A stretch of 6,268 nt of DNA, taken from Bifidobacterium breve. Lineage in GTDB: Bacteria; Bacteroidota; Bacteroidia; Cytophagales; UBA9547. The notes under the pieces were generated by a model. The model made no database searches. It saw nothing but the letters and a program-made list of their open reading frames with translations, and was not told the DNA's origin. The stretch covers positions 1 to 6,268 of the forward strand of contig CALPQG020000166.1 of NCBI GenBank assembly GCA_943325655.2. Direction: 5' to 3'. Below are positions 5,975 through 6,268 of this stretch, one piece after another (within the stretch, counting starts at the first letter, position 1; each line of letters starts with the position of its first letter). Made by a program: the position numbers and the translations under genes.

Positions 5975-6268
5975 TTATATATGCAAAGCCCTGTTTTCTG
6001 TTGCGGCTAAACAGGCTTCTTTGAATGACTCTGTGAACGTTGGATGTGCATGCGACATACGTGATACATCTTCGGCCGAAGCACGGAATTCCATGGCAAC
6101 CACCGCTTCTGCAATCATGTCTGCTACACGTGGTCCGATCATGTGAACGCCCAAAATTTCATCGGTATGTTTATCGGCCAATACTTTCACAAAACCGTCT
6201 AAATCCATACTTGCTCTGGCTCTACCAGAAGCTTTGAATGGGAATGAACCAGTTTTATAAGCACGTCC
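5975..6268 (-). CDS. lpdA: dihydrolipoyl dehydrogenase, C-terminal part, cut by window edge
   Basis: The last 97 residues of the E3 flavoenzyme are visible. E3 reoxidises dihydrolipoamide with NAD+ in the pyruvate and 2-oxoglutarate dehydrogenase complexes and the glycine cleavage system, in the cytosol. The frame stays open to the window edge, so the gene continues to the right. This is the dimerisation domain: GRAYKTGSFPFKASGRARAS opens the fragment, DGFVKVLADKHTDEILGVHMIGP follows, and MIAEAVVAMEF leads to SHAHPTFTESFKEA. In the last motif the catalytic His-Glu pair (H75 and E80 of the fragment) from one subunit serves the active site of the other. The protein ends in ALHI. An internal ATG at 6208 is not the real start, since conserved sequence continues upstream of it. 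The gene looks somewhat richer in GC than the glycan genes, as expected for a highly expressed core gene. A strong terminator follows. Confidence 0.96.
   Translation of the reverse strand, partial: GRAYKTGSFPFKASGRARASMDLDGFVKVLADKHTDEILGVHMIGPRVADMIAEAVVAMEFRASAEDVSRMSHAHPTFTESFKEACLAATENRALHI

Noticed and set aside
5975..6208. A small 77-codon gene starting at the ATG at 6208
   Set aside because: The frame is open to the window edge and the upstream residues match the dihydrolipoyl dehydrogenase dimerisation domain, so this is the tail of a larger gene.
6040..6237. Plus-strand 65-codon frame at the right edge
   Set aside because: It is antisense to the lpdA C-terminal domain, including its catalytic His-Glu motif.

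Overview
The window looks like a chromosomal segment of a Bacteroidota bacterium, probably flavobacteria-like or a relative. It is AT-rich, its start codons lack clear Shine-Dalgarno sequences, and its polysaccharide enzymes have the typical sequence style of that phylum. This assignment is an inference from protein and codon style, not from a marker gene. All genes except one are on the minus strand, so most of the window reads from right to left.

Layout from right to left. (1) 5975-6268 is the C-terminal end of dihydrolipoyl dehydrogenase (lpdA), a central-metabolism gene. A strong intrinsic terminator at 5910-5941 follows it. (2) 5787-5909 is a spacer with operator-like AAATGA half-sites. 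It precedes two consecutive initiating sugar-phosphate transferases, 4404-5786 (WcaJ-like) and 2994-4397 (a second subfamily), only 6 bp apart. Each is a complete polyprenyl-phosphate hexose-1-phosphate transferase with N-terminal membrane segments, a Rossmann-like middle domain and a C-terminal catalytic domain. (3) 2903-2993 separates convergent genes and holds a perfect 15-bp inverted repeat. (4) The plus-strand gene 2183-2902 is a soluble DPM1-type family 2 glycosyltransferase. (5) Diverging from it is a tightly overlapping minus-strand set: a NodB-type polysaccharide deacetylase (1441-2151), a membrane-bound QxxRW-type family 2 glycosyltransferase (332-1444), and the start of a YigZ/IMPACT family gene (1-339, running off the left edge).

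Taken together, the middle of the window is an exopolysaccharide or cell-surface glycan locus. The phosphotransferases would load the first sugar onto undecaprenyl phosphate. The DPM1-like enzyme could make a polyprenyl-phosphate sugar donor. The synthase/deacetylase pair has the logic of making and N-deacetylating a hexosamine polymer or oligomer. No flippase, polymerase or export gene is visible, so the locus is either split around the genome or works with genes outside the window. lpdA and yigZ are flanking genes with no obvious link to glycan synthesis.

I see no RNA gene, CRISPR array, insertion sequence or clearly new system. The points most worth a second look are the paired initiating transferases, the overlapping deacetylase/synthase/yigZ genes, the deacetylase start site, and the palindromic sites in the spacers.
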